A stretch of DNA of 64,000 nt. Source: Tabrizicola thermarum (GTDB lineage Bacteria > Pseudomonadota > Alphaproteobacteria > Rhodobacterales > Rhodobacteraceae). Every line of letters begins with the position of its first letter. The stretch's first letter is position 1. A model generated the notes under the pieces. It searched no databases and was not told the origin of the DNA. It was given only the letters and a program-made list of their open reading frames with translations. Shown here piece after piece: positions 46,701-55,323 of the stretch. The stretch spans positions 167,322 through 231,321 of the forward strand of contig NZ_KZ984536.1 in the NCBI RefSeq assembly GCF_003574395.1, read 5' to 3'. A program made the translations under genes and the position numbers.

Positions 46701-49700
46701 GCGACCTGTCGCCCGCGCGGATCGCGCATTTCTGGCTGGTCACGGAAAAGGAAACCTTCCGCCCCGGCTCCTCCTTCTTCCAGCGCAATCTGGAGCAAGG
46801 GTTCTGGAGCCTCTTCTTCCTCGGCCAGGCCATCGCCGAGATCGGCCTGAAGCCCCTGCCCCATCTGACCGTCGTCACCTCCGGCGCGGCGCAGGTCCGC
46901 ACGGAAGCCCTGCCCTACCCCGAGAAAGCCACCGTCGCGGGCCCCGGCCGCGTGCTGCCGCGCGAACTGCCGGGGATCACGGCCAGCCTGCTGGACGTGA
47001 CGCTCGACAGGAAGATCCCGGCGGAAACCGTCTCGGCGGTGCTGGAGGAAATGCTCGCCACCCCGGCCAACACCGTTGCCGCCCTTCGTGGCAGCCGCAG
47101 GCTTGAAACCCGCCTCGTCCCCGCGAAACTGCCCGAACCGGCCGAGGTTCCCGAAGGCTCGGTCTGGGTCATCACCGGCGGCTTCGGCGGGATCGGCGTC
47201 ACCGTGGCCGAGCGCCTGATGCGCGACCGCCACGCCAGGGTCGCCCTGATCGGCCGCCATGTCCCCGAACCCGGATCGGTCCGCGCCGGGGTCCTCTCGC
47301 GCCTCGAACGCCTCGGCCGCGTGATGGCCGTCGCCGCCGACGTCTGCAACCCCGAGGACATGCGCGCCGCCTTCGACCGCGTCCGGTCCGAGTTCGGCCC
47401 GATCTACGGCGTCGTCCACGCCGCGGGCACCGTCGATGACGCCCCCCTTCTCGGCAAGGACCCCGGCTCTGCCGATGCGGTCCTGTCGCCCAAGGTCCAC
47501 GGCACGAAACTGCTCGATACGCTCCTCCCCGACGGCAGCGTCGACCGGATCGTGCTGTTCTCCTCGACCTCCACCGTCCTGACCCCCGCCGGTCAGGCCG
47601 ATTACGTCGCGGCGAACGAATACCTCAACGCCTTCGCCCGTTCCCGCTCCGGCGGCCGCACCCGCGTGACCGCGATCAACTGGGGCATCTGGTCCGGCAT
47701 CGGCATGGCCGCCGACGCCGACGCCCGCCGCCAGGGCAAGGACGCGGGCACCCCGCTGCCCGGGCAACTGGTCCTGGAACGGATGCAGAAGACCGAGGAT
47801 GAAACCCGTTTTCACGCGACCCTGACAAAGAACCACTGGGTCATGGACGACCACCGGCTTCTTGACGGCACCGCCGTCCTGCCCGGTTCCGCCTACCCGG
47901 AAATCGCAGGAGAAGCCCTTGCCGCAGCGGGTGCCAAACCCGGCTTCCAGCTGACCGACCTCACTGTCTTCCGCCCCCTGCGGCTGGAGGCCGACCTGCC
48001 CCGTGACCTGCGCGTGTCGCTGACCCGCAGCCGCGACGGCACCCAGCGCCTTCAGGCCCGCGCGCTGGAGCCGCAAGGCTGGGCGCTGACCGCCGAAATG
48101 GGGGTCACGCCCCTCGACACCCCCGCAGGGACCATCGACCTGTCTGCCATCGCCGCGCGCTGCCCTGACAAGGCCACCGCACCCGGCGGCGAAAACCTGC
48201 CCTCGGCGCAAGAGGACCGCATCGCCTTCGGGCCGCGCTGGCAGGTCCTGCGCGCGACGGCGCTGGGCAACCGCGAAGGTCTTGCAACCCTCTCCCTCCC
48301 GCCGCAGGCCGTGGCCGATACCGCGACCGCCGCGCTGCACCCCGCGCTTTACGACATCGGCACCGGTTGGGGGATCGCCCTGCTGCCGAAGGTGGCAGAG
48401 GGCTTCGTCTGGGCCCCCGTCACCACGACCTCTGTCCGCGTCCACGGCGCCCTGCCTGCCGAAATCCGCAGCTGGGTCCGCCTGTCCGGCACCCCCACCG
48501 AGGACACCGCCAGCTTCGACGTGACCCTCACCGACCCCATGGGCCGCGTGCTGGTCGAGGTCGAGGGCATCACCTTCCGCAAGGTCGCCTTCGAGGAGGC
48601 GCTGGCCAAACCCGCCGCCCCGAACCCGCGCGAAGTGATCCGCGACGACGAAAACCGCGCCCAGTCTCCGGCCGAACAGCGCCTTGCCGAGGCGCTTGCC
48701 GGCGGCATCCACCCCGCCGAGGGCGCCGAGGCCTTCCTGCGCGCCATCGCGGCGGACGGCGCACAGGTCCTTGTCTCCTCGCTCGATCTGGAAGCCCTGG
48801 TGAAACAGGCCAACGCCCCCGTCGCTGCGGAAAGCGAAGGCCCCGGTTTCGCCCGCCCCGACCTGGAAAGCGCCTATGTCGCGCCAAGGAACAGCGTCGA
48901 ACGCACCCTCGCGGCCTTCTGGGCCGAGCTTCTGGGCGTGTCCGAAGTGGGGGTCGAGGACGACTTCTTCGCCCTCGGCGGCCATTCCCTGATCGCCGTG
49001 CGCCTGTTCGCGATGATCCGGCGGCAGTGGAAGGTGGATTTCCCGATCTCGGTCCTGTTCGAGGCCCCGACCATCGCCCGCTGCGCCGCGCTCATCATCG
49101 ACCGCATCGGCCCGCAGGACGACAGCGCCCCTGCGCCGACGCAACTCGCCGATCCGGCCGGGCCGAAGTTCACCCATCTCGTCGCCATGCACCGGGGCGA
49201 AGGCGGGCCGAAGACCCCGTTCTTCCTGGTCGCCGGCATGTTCGGCAACGTGCTGAACCTGCGCCACCTTGCCAGCCTTCTGGGCACCGATCGCCCGTTC
49301 TACGGGCTTCAGGCCAAGGGCCTGTTCGGCGACGACAAGCCGCACATGACCATCGAGGAAGCCGCTGCCTCCTGCCTTGCCGAAATCCGGCAGGTGCAGC
49401 CGAAGGGCCCCTATCTGCTCGGCGGCTTCTCCGGCGGCGGGCTGACCGCCTGGGAAATTGGCCGGATGCTGCGCGCCCAAGGGGAGGAGGTGGCCCTCAT
49501 GGTCCTCCTCGACACGCCGCTCCCGGTGCGTCCGGTCCTGACCAGGCCGGACAAGGCCCTGATAAAACTGGCCGAAATCCGCGCCGGCGGTCCGAAATTC
49601 CTTGCACAGTGGGCAAAACGGCGCTGGGAATGGGAACGATCGCGTCGCGCCAGGGCCGCGAACGAACCCGACCCGACCGTGCCCTCCTACAACAACGCCG

Positions 49701-50029
49701 CCATCGAAGCCGCCTTCCGCCATGCGATCGGCGTCTATGATCTGAAGGCCTGGGAGGACGGCAATGTCGTCCTCTACCGCCCGCCCCTGGACCGCCGCTT
49801 CAAGGTCACGGGGGGCAACTGGGTGTCGGAGGCCCGGGAATACGTCTTCCACGACAACCTCTGGACGCCCTATGCGCCCCGGCTGACCGTGGTCGAGGTG
49901 CCGGGCGATCACGATTCGATGGTGCTGGAACCGAACGTGCGCGTTCTTGCCGCACGGATGAAGGCGGCGATCCAGGCCGCCGAAGCTGGCGAGTCCCGCC
50001 ACCCCGACCGTAGACTTGCCGCCGAATGA
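43706..50029 (+). CDS. type I polyketide synthase, KS-AT-KR-DH-ACP-TE
   Basis: A 2107-residue one-module synthase. KS (13-435) has Cys185 (TACSTS), His321 (ECHGTGT) and His361 (NIGHLDTAAG). AT (about 535-830) has Ser633 in GHSMGE and IAAHS as its second motif, which leaves malonyl versus other extender open. KR (structural half from about 890, catalytic ITGGFGGIG near 1157, Tyr1300). A dehydratase-type hot-dog domain (about 1370-1620) carries His1383 but an extra residue in HxxxGxxxxP and a DxxxG in place of DxxxQ. ACP Ser1761 (GGHSL). TE (about 1830-2090) has Ser1909 (GGFSGGG) and His2069. DH follows KR, the reverse of the usual order. It is followed 12 bases later by the NRPS gene. Confidence 0.95.
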   Translation: MKNGLQDLPADTDIAIVGMAAHLPGAADIAAYWENLREGRSAVRRLTEAEILASGESPALLRNPNYVPAAALLEGYDRFDAEFFGFSPKEAAILDPQHRQFLEVAWEALENAGHMPEGFKGRIGVFAGCGMGSYFYFNLCSNPALVESTGMFLLRHTGNDKDFLSTRVSHVFDLKGPSLGLQTACSTSLVATHYAIQALLNGECDMALAGGVTIDMPQGRGYLYKEGEVLSPDGVCHAFDHRAQGTVFGSGAGTVLLRRLEDALADGDHIWGVIKGSAVNNDGAAKAGYLAPSVEGQSACVATALAVAGTPADTIDYVECHGTGTYLGDPIEVAALTEAFRRTTDAKGFARIGSVKTNIGHLDTAAGVASLIKTTLGLYHGQMPPSLNFESPNPAIDFENSPFRVNDRLSDWPRRMGPRRAGVNSLGVGGTNAFVVVQEPPALPASDPSDWPFQLLTLSARSQSALGEASARLAAHLRAHPEQPLADVAWTLKEGRRAFEHRRVLVAGSHEEAAQMLEAGDPRRVFTQRRLGDAPDVVFMFPGGGAQYPNMARDLYETEPVFAEWMDRGLAALGDAEAETRALWLPAKGQEQAAAEALRQPSKQLPLILIVEVALAKLWESWGVKPAVLIGHSMGENAAACVAGVMTLEAAVGLVRLRGQLFDTVPAGGMLSVPLSEAALKPYLGDLDIASVNAPELTVVSGSDAGLKDLAERLKADGIDTTRIAIDIAAHSRMLESILPAFRAHLAGMQLSPPQIPIISNRSGRILTDAEATSPDYWVAHLRNTVRFADGMATLRQKPDRVYLEVGPGRAMASLAQANGAMGGQPVPASLRHPDDTVSDDRHFIATLGRLWACGAEPDLTQLWGEAKRRRVPLPTYPFQRSRYFVERGQPAVTTEADLTAKRHDSVTDFGYRIGWRVMPADCPVDVETELGPALTWLVFADEAGLARAAVQRLRAANHRVITVHAGDAFARTSDDTYTLAPEHGREGYDALLADLAQRDLSPARIAHFWLVTEKETFRPGSSFFQRNLEQGFWSLFFLGQAIAEIGLKPLPHLTVVTSGAAQVRTEALPYPEKATVAGPGRVLPRELPGITASLLDVTLDRKIPAETVSAVLEEMLATPANTVAALRGSRRLETRLVPAKLPEPAEVPEGSVWVITGGFGGIGVTVAERLMRDRHARVALIGRHVPEPGSVRAGVLSRLERLGRVMAVAADVCNPEDMRAAFDRVRSEFGPIYGVVHAAGTVDDAPLLGKDPGSADAVLSPKVHGTKLLDTLLPDGSVDRIVLFSSTSTVLTPAGQADYVAANEYLNAFARSRSGGRTRVTAINWGIWSGIGMAADADARRQGKDAGTPLPGQLVLERMQKTEDETRFHATLTKNHWVMDDHRLLDGTAVLPGSAYPEIAGEALAAAGAKPGFQLTDLTVFRPLRLEADLPRDLRVSLTRSRDGTQRLQARALEPQGWALTAEMGVTPLDTPAGTIDLSAIAARCPDKATAPGGENLPSAQEDRIAFGPRWQVLRATALGNREGLATLSLPPQAVADTATAALHPALYDIGTGWGIALLPKVAEGFVWAPVTTTSVRVHGALPAEIRSWVRLSGTPTEDTASFDVTLTDPMGRVLVEVEGITFRKVAFEEALAKPAAPNPREVIRDDENRAQSPAEQRLAEALAGGIHPAEGAEAFLRAIAADGAQVLVSSLDLEALVKQANAPVAAESEGPGFARPDLESAYVAPRNSVERTLAAFWAELLGVSEVGVEDDFFALGGHSLIAVRLFAMIRRQWKVDFPISVLFEAPTIARCAALIIDRIGPQDDSAPAPTQLADPAGPKFTHLVAMHRGEGGPKTPFFLVAGMFGNVLNLRHLASLLGTDRPFYGLQAKGLFGDDKPHMTIEEAAASCLAEIRQVQPKGPYLLGGFSGGGLTAWEIGRMLRAQGEEVALMVLLDTPLPVRPVLTRPDKALIKLAEIRAGGPKFLAQWAKRRWEWERSRRARAANEPDPTVPSYNNAAIEAAFRHAIGVYDLKAWEDGNVVLYRPPLDRRFKVTGGNWVSEAREYVFHDNLWTPYAPRLTVVEVPGDHDSMVLEPNVRVLAARMKAAIQAAEAGESRHPDRRLAAE

Positions 50030-50041
50030 CCGGAGACTGAC

Positions 50042-53000
50042 ATGACCCTGACCGCCCTTCTGATCGGCAATGAAAGTCTGACGGTGGAATGCGGCAAGCG
50101 CTGGCTGGAGCAGGGGCACCAGCTTGCAGCCGTCGTCACGCGCGAACCCAGGGTCGCCGCCTGGGCCTCGGGCGCCGGGCTTCGGGTCATCGCGCCGGGC
50201 GCAGGCCTGGTCGAGCGGACCAAGGGGCTAAGCGTGGACTGGCTGCTCTCGGTTGCCAATCTCTCTCTGGTGGCCGCCCCGGTCCTGGCGCTGGCGCGGC
50301 AGGGCGGCGTCAACTTCCACGACGGCCCGCTTCCCGGCTATGCCGGTCTCAACGCCCCGGTCTGGGCGCTTCTCAACGGTGAGGCGACCCACGCCGTCAC
50401 CTGGCACCTGATGACCCAGGGCATCGACGAGGGCGAGGTGCTGGCCACCCGCCGTTTCGAGATCGAACCCGACGACACCGCCTTCACCCTGAACGCCCGC
50501 TGCTTCAGCGCCGCCCTCGACAGCTTTGCCGAAGTGATGGCGGCGCTGGAGGCGGGCGGCCACCCGCGCCAGCCGCAGGCGTCGGGCGCGCGCAAGGTCT
50601 GGCGACGCGCCGACCGCCCGGCAGCGGCAGCGCGGCTTGACTTCACCCGCCCGGCCGAGGCGGTCGCCCGCCAGGTCCGCGCGCTGGATCATGGCGGCTA
50701 CCGCAACCCGCTGTCGGTCCCGAAGATCGAGGCCGCCGGTCAGGTCTGGGCCGTGGGTCTGGCCGAGGTCGTACCCGGCTCTGCCGCCCCCGGCACCGTG
50801 CTGGCGCGCGATGCCGACAGCCTTACCGTCGCCTGTGCCGAAGGCGCGGTGCGCCTGTCGCACCTCAGCTGTCTCAAGGGCCTGCCCATCGACACCGCCC
50901 GGGCTGGCGCCTCGCTCGCCTCGCCCGACGCAGCGGAAGCTGCCCGCCTGGACGCGGCCCTCAGCCCGACCGCCGAGGCCGAAGTCCGCCTGCGCGGCCT
51001 GCTTCTCCGCCCCGATCCTGTCCTTGCCGCCGCCACCGGACCGCAGGACTGGCACCAGATCCCGCTTTCGGGTCCGGCCGCCTCTGCCGCCCGGATCGCT
51101 CTCGCCGCGATCCGCGCCCTTGGCCGCACCGGCGGCGACATCGCACTGGCCCTGGCCAGCGACCCCTCCCCGGGCTACCTGCTCCCCTGGGTGCCGGTGC
51201 GGCTGGAGGCGTCGGGATCGGTCATCGACGCCGAAACCCGCACCGCAGGCGCGCTTGACGCGGGCCGGGCCGCAGGTGGCCTTGCCGCCGATCTGGCCCT
51301 GCGTGAGCCCGGACTGACCGGCCTGCACCCTTCGGGCCTTGCCATCTCTGACGGAACGACCCCTCTCACCGGCAGCGTCATCACGATCTCGACCGCCGGA
51401 CCGGTGACCCTCTGGCATGATGCGGCGCGCCTTCCTGCGCCCGAGGCCGCGCGACTGGCCGACCGGATCGCCCGGCTTCTGTCCGCCATGGCCGCCACGC
51501 CCGACGCCGATCTGGCCGGCTTCTCCCTGCTCTCGGAACAGGAAATCCGCGCCTGTTCCGGTGCGCTGGCCGCGACGGCCCGCGATTACGACCGGCAGAT
51601 CACCCTGCCCGGCGCGATCCTGGCCCAGGCCGCCCGCACGCCCGAGGCGACCGCCGTCATCGCGGGCGATACCCGCCTCACCTACGCCGAACTCGCCGAC
51701 CGCGCCGCCCGCATCGCCAATACCCTGCGCGGCATGGGCGTCCGGCGCGGCGCTCTCGTGGGTCTCGCCTGCTCCCGCTCCACCGACATGGTCGCGGGCG
51801 CGCTGGGGATCCAGTTGGCCGGTGCCGCCTATGTCCCGATGGACCCGGCCTACCCCGCCGATCGCCTGGCCCTTTATGCCGAGGATTCGGGCTGCCCGGT
51901 CATCGTCACCGAAAGCGCCGTCGCCCAGGCGCTGCCCAAAGGCCCCGCGCTCCTTGTCCTGGACACCGACCAGCGCCTTGCCACCGCCGCGACGACCCGG
52001 CCCGCCGAGGGCCCGACTGCGGACGACCCGGCCTATGTGATCTACACCTCCGGCTCCACCGGCCGCCCCAAGGGCGTCGTGGTCGGCCACCGCAACGTGA
52101 TGAACTTCTTCGCGGGGATGGATGACGTGCTGGGCACCGATCCCGGCACCTGGCTTGCGGTCACCTCGCTGTCCTTCGACATTTCGGTGCTCGAGCTGTT
52201 CTGGACCCTGACCCGTGGCTTCACCGTGGTCCTCGCTAACGAAAGCGCCCGCGTCCGTCCCTCGGGCGACAGCGCGATCAATCCCCGCAAGATGGACTTC
52301 TCGGTCTACTACTGGGGCAATGACGACCTGCCCGGCCCCTCGAAATACGAGCTTCTCCTCGAAGGCGCCAGGTTCGCCGACCAGAACGGCTTTGTCGCGA
52401 TCTGGACGCCCGAACGCCACTTCCACGCCTTCGGCGGCCCCTACCCGAACCCCGCCGTCACGGGTGCGGCGGCGGCGGCCATCACCCGGAACATCGGCGT
52501 CCGCGCCGGGTCCATCGTCGCGCCCCTGCACCACCCCGCCCGCATCGCCGAGGAATGGGCGGTCATCGACAACCTGACCAACGGTCGCGCCGGGATGGCC
52601 TTCGCCTCGGGCTGGCAGCCCGACGATTTCATCCTGCGGCCCGAGAACACACCCCCCGCGAACCGTCAGGCGCTGTTCGAGTCCCTCGAGGCCGTGCGCA
52701 GGCTCTGGCGTGGCGAAGCGGTGGAGTTTCCCCGCAAGGACGGCACCCCCTTCGCCGTGGTGACCCAGCCGCGCCCGGTCTCCAGAGAGGTCGAGGCCTG
52801 GGTGACCACCGCCGGCAACCCCGAAACCTGGCGCGAGGCGGGCCGGATGGGCGCACATGTGCTGACCCACCTCCTGGGCCAGTCGATCGCCGAGGTTGCA
52901 GAGAAGGTGAAACTCTACCGCGCCGCACTGGCCGAGGCGGGGCATGACCCGTCCCGCTTCAAGGTGACGCTGATGCTGCACACCTTCCTGGCCGAAGACC

Positions 53001-54670
53001 GGGAAACCGCGCGCAACATCGCGCGTGAACCGATGAAAAGCTACCTCCGCTCGGCGGCGGGTCTCATCAAGCAATACGCCTGGGCTTTCCCGGCCTTCAA
53101 GAAGCCGCAAGGTCTGGCCAATCCGATGGACATCGACCTCGGGTCGCTTGCCCCCGATGAACTGGAAGCCATCCTCGACTTCGCCTTCCAGCGCTATTTC
53201 GACGACTCCGGCCTGTTCGGCACCGTGGACGACGCCGTGAAACGGGTCGAGGGGCTCAAGGCCATCGACGTCGACGAAGTCGCCTGCCTGATCGACTACG
53301 GCATCCCGACGACTGTGGTGCTCGAGGGGCTGCGGCATGTGGCCGAGGTGCTGCGCATCACCAATTCCGGGGCCGGGGACGACGATTCGATGGCGGGCCT
53401 GATCCACCGCCATGCCGTCACACATCTGCAATGCACCCCGTCGATGGCGCGGATGCTGGCCGAAGACGACGGCGCCCGCGCTGCGCTGAAACGGCTGAAG
53501 CGGATGCTTGTCGGGGGCGAGGCGCTGATGGGCCGTCTGGCCGGCGATCTCTCCGGCCTGATCGGCGCGCCGGTCCTGAACATGTATGGCCCGACCGAGA
53601 CGACGATCTGGTCCTCGGTCGAGGCGACGACCGGCGAGGATGGCGTGGTCAACATCGGCCAACCCATTGCGAACACCGCGCTTTATGTGCTGGACGACAC
53701 CCAGGCCCCGGTCGCGGATGGCCAGGAGGGCGAACTCTGGATCGGCGGCGAAGGTGTCGCGCACGGCTATTTCCAGCGCCCCGACCTGACCGCCGAGCGC
53801 TTCCGCCCCGACCCCTTCGCAGGCCATGGCCGGATGTACCGCACGGGCGACCTTGTCCGCAAACGTGCCGACGGCAAGCTCGATTACCTCGGCCGCGCCG
53901 ACTTCCAGGTCAAGATCCGCGGCCACCGGATCGAACTGGGCGAGATCGAGACCGCGCTCGAAGCCGCGCCGGGCATCCGCCAGGCCGTCGTCGTCGCGCG
54001 CGAGGATCAGCCCGGGGATGTCCGTCTGGTGGCCTATGTCACCGCCGCTGGCCCGGTCGATGCCGCCGCCCTGAAAGCGACCCTTGCGGAACACCTGCCC
54101 GAGGTCATGGTGCCCGCCCATATCGTGAAGCTCGACGCCTTCCCGCTCACCCCGAACGGCAAGGTCGACCGCAAGGCGCTGCCCGCGCCCTTCGCGGCGT
54201 CCCCCGCCACCGCCGCCGCCACACCCGAGCCCCTGGCCGCGACTGCGCCCTCTCCGACACCCGCCGCGGCGCCCGCAGTCACCGTTGCGGGCAACCTCGA
54301 AGAGGCCATCGCCGCGGTCTGGGCCCGCGTCCTTGGCGTGCCGCAGGTCGGCCGGTCCGACAACTTCTTCACCCTCGGCGGCCATTCGCTCTTGGCCGTG
54401 CAGGCCCACCGCGAGATGAAGGTGGCGCTCAACTCCGACCGGCTGGCGATCACCGACATCTTCCGCTTCCCCGTCGTCTCGGCGCTGGCGGCGCATCTGG
54501 GCAAATCGATCACCGTGGTGCCGACGCCCGTCCAGTCCATCGCCGCAGCCGCGCCCCCCGCCGCCTCGACAGCTGCGGCAGCCACCGGCGACACGGCCGC
54601 CGACAGCCGGATGGATGCGATGGCCCGCCGCCGGGCGATGCGCGAAGCGCGGGAGAAGGCGCTGGGATGA
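50042..54670 (+). CDS. NRPS loading-type protein: formyltransferase-A(Gly)-[luciferase-like monooxygenase insert]-PCP
   Basis: 1542 residues. N-terminal methionyl-tRNA-formyltransferase-like domain (1-290) with catalytic Asn91, His93 and Asp129 at canonical spacing. A ~220-residue stretch without HHxxxDG follows, so there is no working condensation domain. Adenylation domain: A3 YTSGSTGRPKG near 665, A4 FDIS at 712-715. It is interrupted at about 735-1105 by an FMN-dependent luciferase-like monooxygenase of the MupA/Atu3671 type (WTPERHFHAFGG, GRAGMAFASGWQPDDF), then resumes with A5 YGPTET and A10 NGKVDRK. Pocket residues D713, I714, L717, Q1130, L1156, G1158, M1181, I1189, W1190 and K1374 give the glycine code. 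PCP Ser1449, then an Ala/Pro-rich tail. Confidence 0.94.
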   Translation: MTLTALLIGNESLTVECGKRWLEQGHQLAAVVTREPRVAAWASGAGLRVIAPGAGLVERTKGLSVDWLLSVANLSLVAAPVLALARQGGVNFHDGPLPGYAGLNAPVWALLNGEATHAVTWHLMTQGIDEGEVLATRRFEIEPDDTAFTLNARCFSAALDSFAEVMAALEAGGHPRQPQASGARKVWRRADRPAAAARLDFTRPAEAVARQVRALDHGGYRNPLSVPKIEAAGQVWAVGLAEVVPGSAAPGTVLARDADSLTVACAEGAVRLSHLSCLKGLPIDTARAGASLASPDAAEAARLDAALSPTAEAEVRLRGLLLRPDPVLAAATGPQDWHQIPLSGPAASAARIALAAIRALGRTGGDIALALASDPSPGYLLPWVPVRLEASGSVIDAETRTAGALDAGRAAGGLAADLALREPGLTGLHPSGLAISDGTTPLTGSVITISTAGPVTLWHDAARLPAPEAARLADRIARLLSAMAATPDADLAGFSLLSEQEIRACSGALAATARDYDRQITLPGAILAQAARTPEATAVIAGDTRLTYAELADRAARIANTLRGMGVRRGALVGLACSRSTDMVAGALGIQLAGAAYVPMDPAYPADRLALYAEDSGCPVIVTESAVAQALPKGPALLVLDTDQRLATAATTRPAEGPTADDPAYVIYTSGSTGRPKGVVVGHRNVMNFFAGMDDVLGTDPGTWLAVTSLSFDISVLELFWTLTRGFTVVLANESARVRPSGDSAINPRKMDFSVYYWGNDDLPGPSKYELLLEGARFADQNGFVAIWTPERHFHAFGGPYPNPAVTGAAAAAITRNIGVRAGSIVAPLHHPARIAEEWAVIDNLTNGRAGMAFASGWQPDDFILRPENTPPANRQALFESLEAVRRLWRGEAVEFPRKDGTPFAVVTQPRPVSREVEAWVTTAGNPETWREAGRMGAHVLTHLLGQSIAEVAEKVKLYRAALAEAGHDPSRFKVTLMLHTFLAEDRETARNIAREPMKSYLRSAAGLIKQYAWAFPAFKKPQGLANPMDIDLGSLAPDELEAILDFAFQRYFDDSGLFGTVDDAVKRVEGLKAIDVDEVACLIDYGIPTTVVLEGLRHVAEVLRITNSGAGDDDSMAGLIHRHAVTHLQCTPSMARMLAEDDGARAALKRLKRMLVGGEALMGRLAGDLSGLIGAPVLNMYGPTETTIWSSVEATTGEDGVVNIGQPIANTALYVLDDTQAPVADGQEGELWIGGEGVAHGYFQRPDLTAERFRPDPFAGHGRMYRTGDLVRKRADGKLDYLGRADFQVKIRGHRIELGEIETALEAAPGIRQAVVVAREDQPGDVRLVAYVTAAGPVDAAALKATLAEHLPEVMVPAHIVKLDAFPLTPNGKVDRKALPAPFAASPATAAATPEPLAATAPSPTPAAAPAVTVAGNLEEAIAAVWARVLGVPQVGRSDNFFTLGGHSLLAVQAHREMKVALNSDRLAITDIFRFPVVSALAAHLGKSITVVPTPVQSIAAAAPPAASTAAAATGDTAADSRMDAMARRRAMREAREKALG

Positions 54671-55323
54671 CCCAGCCCTCCCGGCTGAAGCGGATCGAGA
54701 CGGCGCTGGCCGCATTGTTCCCGGCGGATGTGGCCGTGGCGCTCTGCACTCTGCCCGCCGCCGACCCGCGCGACCTCTGGCCTGCGGAACGTCCGGCCGT
54801 GGCCGGGGCTGTCCCGGCGCGCCTGGCCGAATTTGCCGCCGGACGACAGGCCGCCCGCACGGCGCTTTCGGCCCTTGGCCTGCCCCCCGTCGCGCTGCCG
54901 ATGGGGCCGGACCGCGCACCCGTCTGGCCTGACGGCATCGCCGGGTCCATCGCCCATGCCGCCGGTCTGGCCGTCGCCGTCGCCCGCCGCGGCGCGCCCC
55001 TTGGCGTCGATGTCGAGCACGACAGCCCCCTGCCCGATGACCTCTGGCCCACCCTCACCTCGCCCGAGGAACGCGCCGCCTTCCCGCCGGGCGAAACGGG
55101 CCGACAGGTCCGCCGCGTCTTCGCCGCCAAGGAGGCGCTCTTCAAGGCCCAGGCCCAGGGCGCGCGGGCCATGTTCGGCTTCGACGCCGTGCGCGTGACC
55201 CTTGTCGAGGACGGGTTCGATGCCCAGTTCCTCTGCGATGCCGGGGCCTTCCGCACCGGCGATCGGGTGCGGGGGCGGTTGGCGCGCGTCGAAGGGCTGA
55301 TACTGGCAGGGGTGGCACGGTGA
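54667..55323 (+). CDS. 4'-phosphopantetheinyl transferase (Sfp/EntD type)
   Basis: A 218-residue enzyme that arms carrier proteins. N-terminal EntD-like RQAARTALSALG and AGSIAHAAGLAVAVA, the metal site PLGVDVEHDS, and the Mg-binding FAAKEALFKAQ block are present. Its start overlaps the NRPS stop by four bases. It is therefore made with, and very probably dedicated to, the ACP of the PKS and the PCP of the NRPS. Confidence 0.93.
   Translation: MTQPSRLKRIETALAALFPADVAVALCTLPAADPRDLWPAERPAVAGAVPARLAEFAAGRQAARTALSALGLPPVALPMGPDRAPVWPDGIAGSIAHAAGLAVAVARRGAPLGVDVEHDSPLPDDLWPTLTSPEERAAFPPGETGRQVRRVFAAKEALFKAQAQGARAMFGFDAVRVTLVEDGFDAQFLCDAGAFRTGDRVRGRLARVEGLILAGVAR

Noticed and set aside
45959-50119. 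1386-codon open frame antisense to the PKS
   Set aside because: It mirrors the high GC3 of the PKS gene, gives low-complexity Gly/Asp/Ala protein without domains, and lies opposite a gene with all catalytic motifs.
50950-51600. condensation domain in the NRPS
   Set aside because: The stretch between the formyltransferase and the adenylation domain lacks HHxxxDG and is too short; at most a remnant or linker.
43706-54670. siderophore NRPS interpretation by analogy with Atu3671
   Set aside because: No siderophore receptor, no hydroxamate or catechol genes and no iron-box-like sequence were seen nearby; the glycine code and export context fit poorly, so it is not asserted.
50228-54919. 1563-codon open frame antisense to the NRPS
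   Set aside because: Same GC-driven shadow effect; no recognisable domain and no ribosome-binding site.
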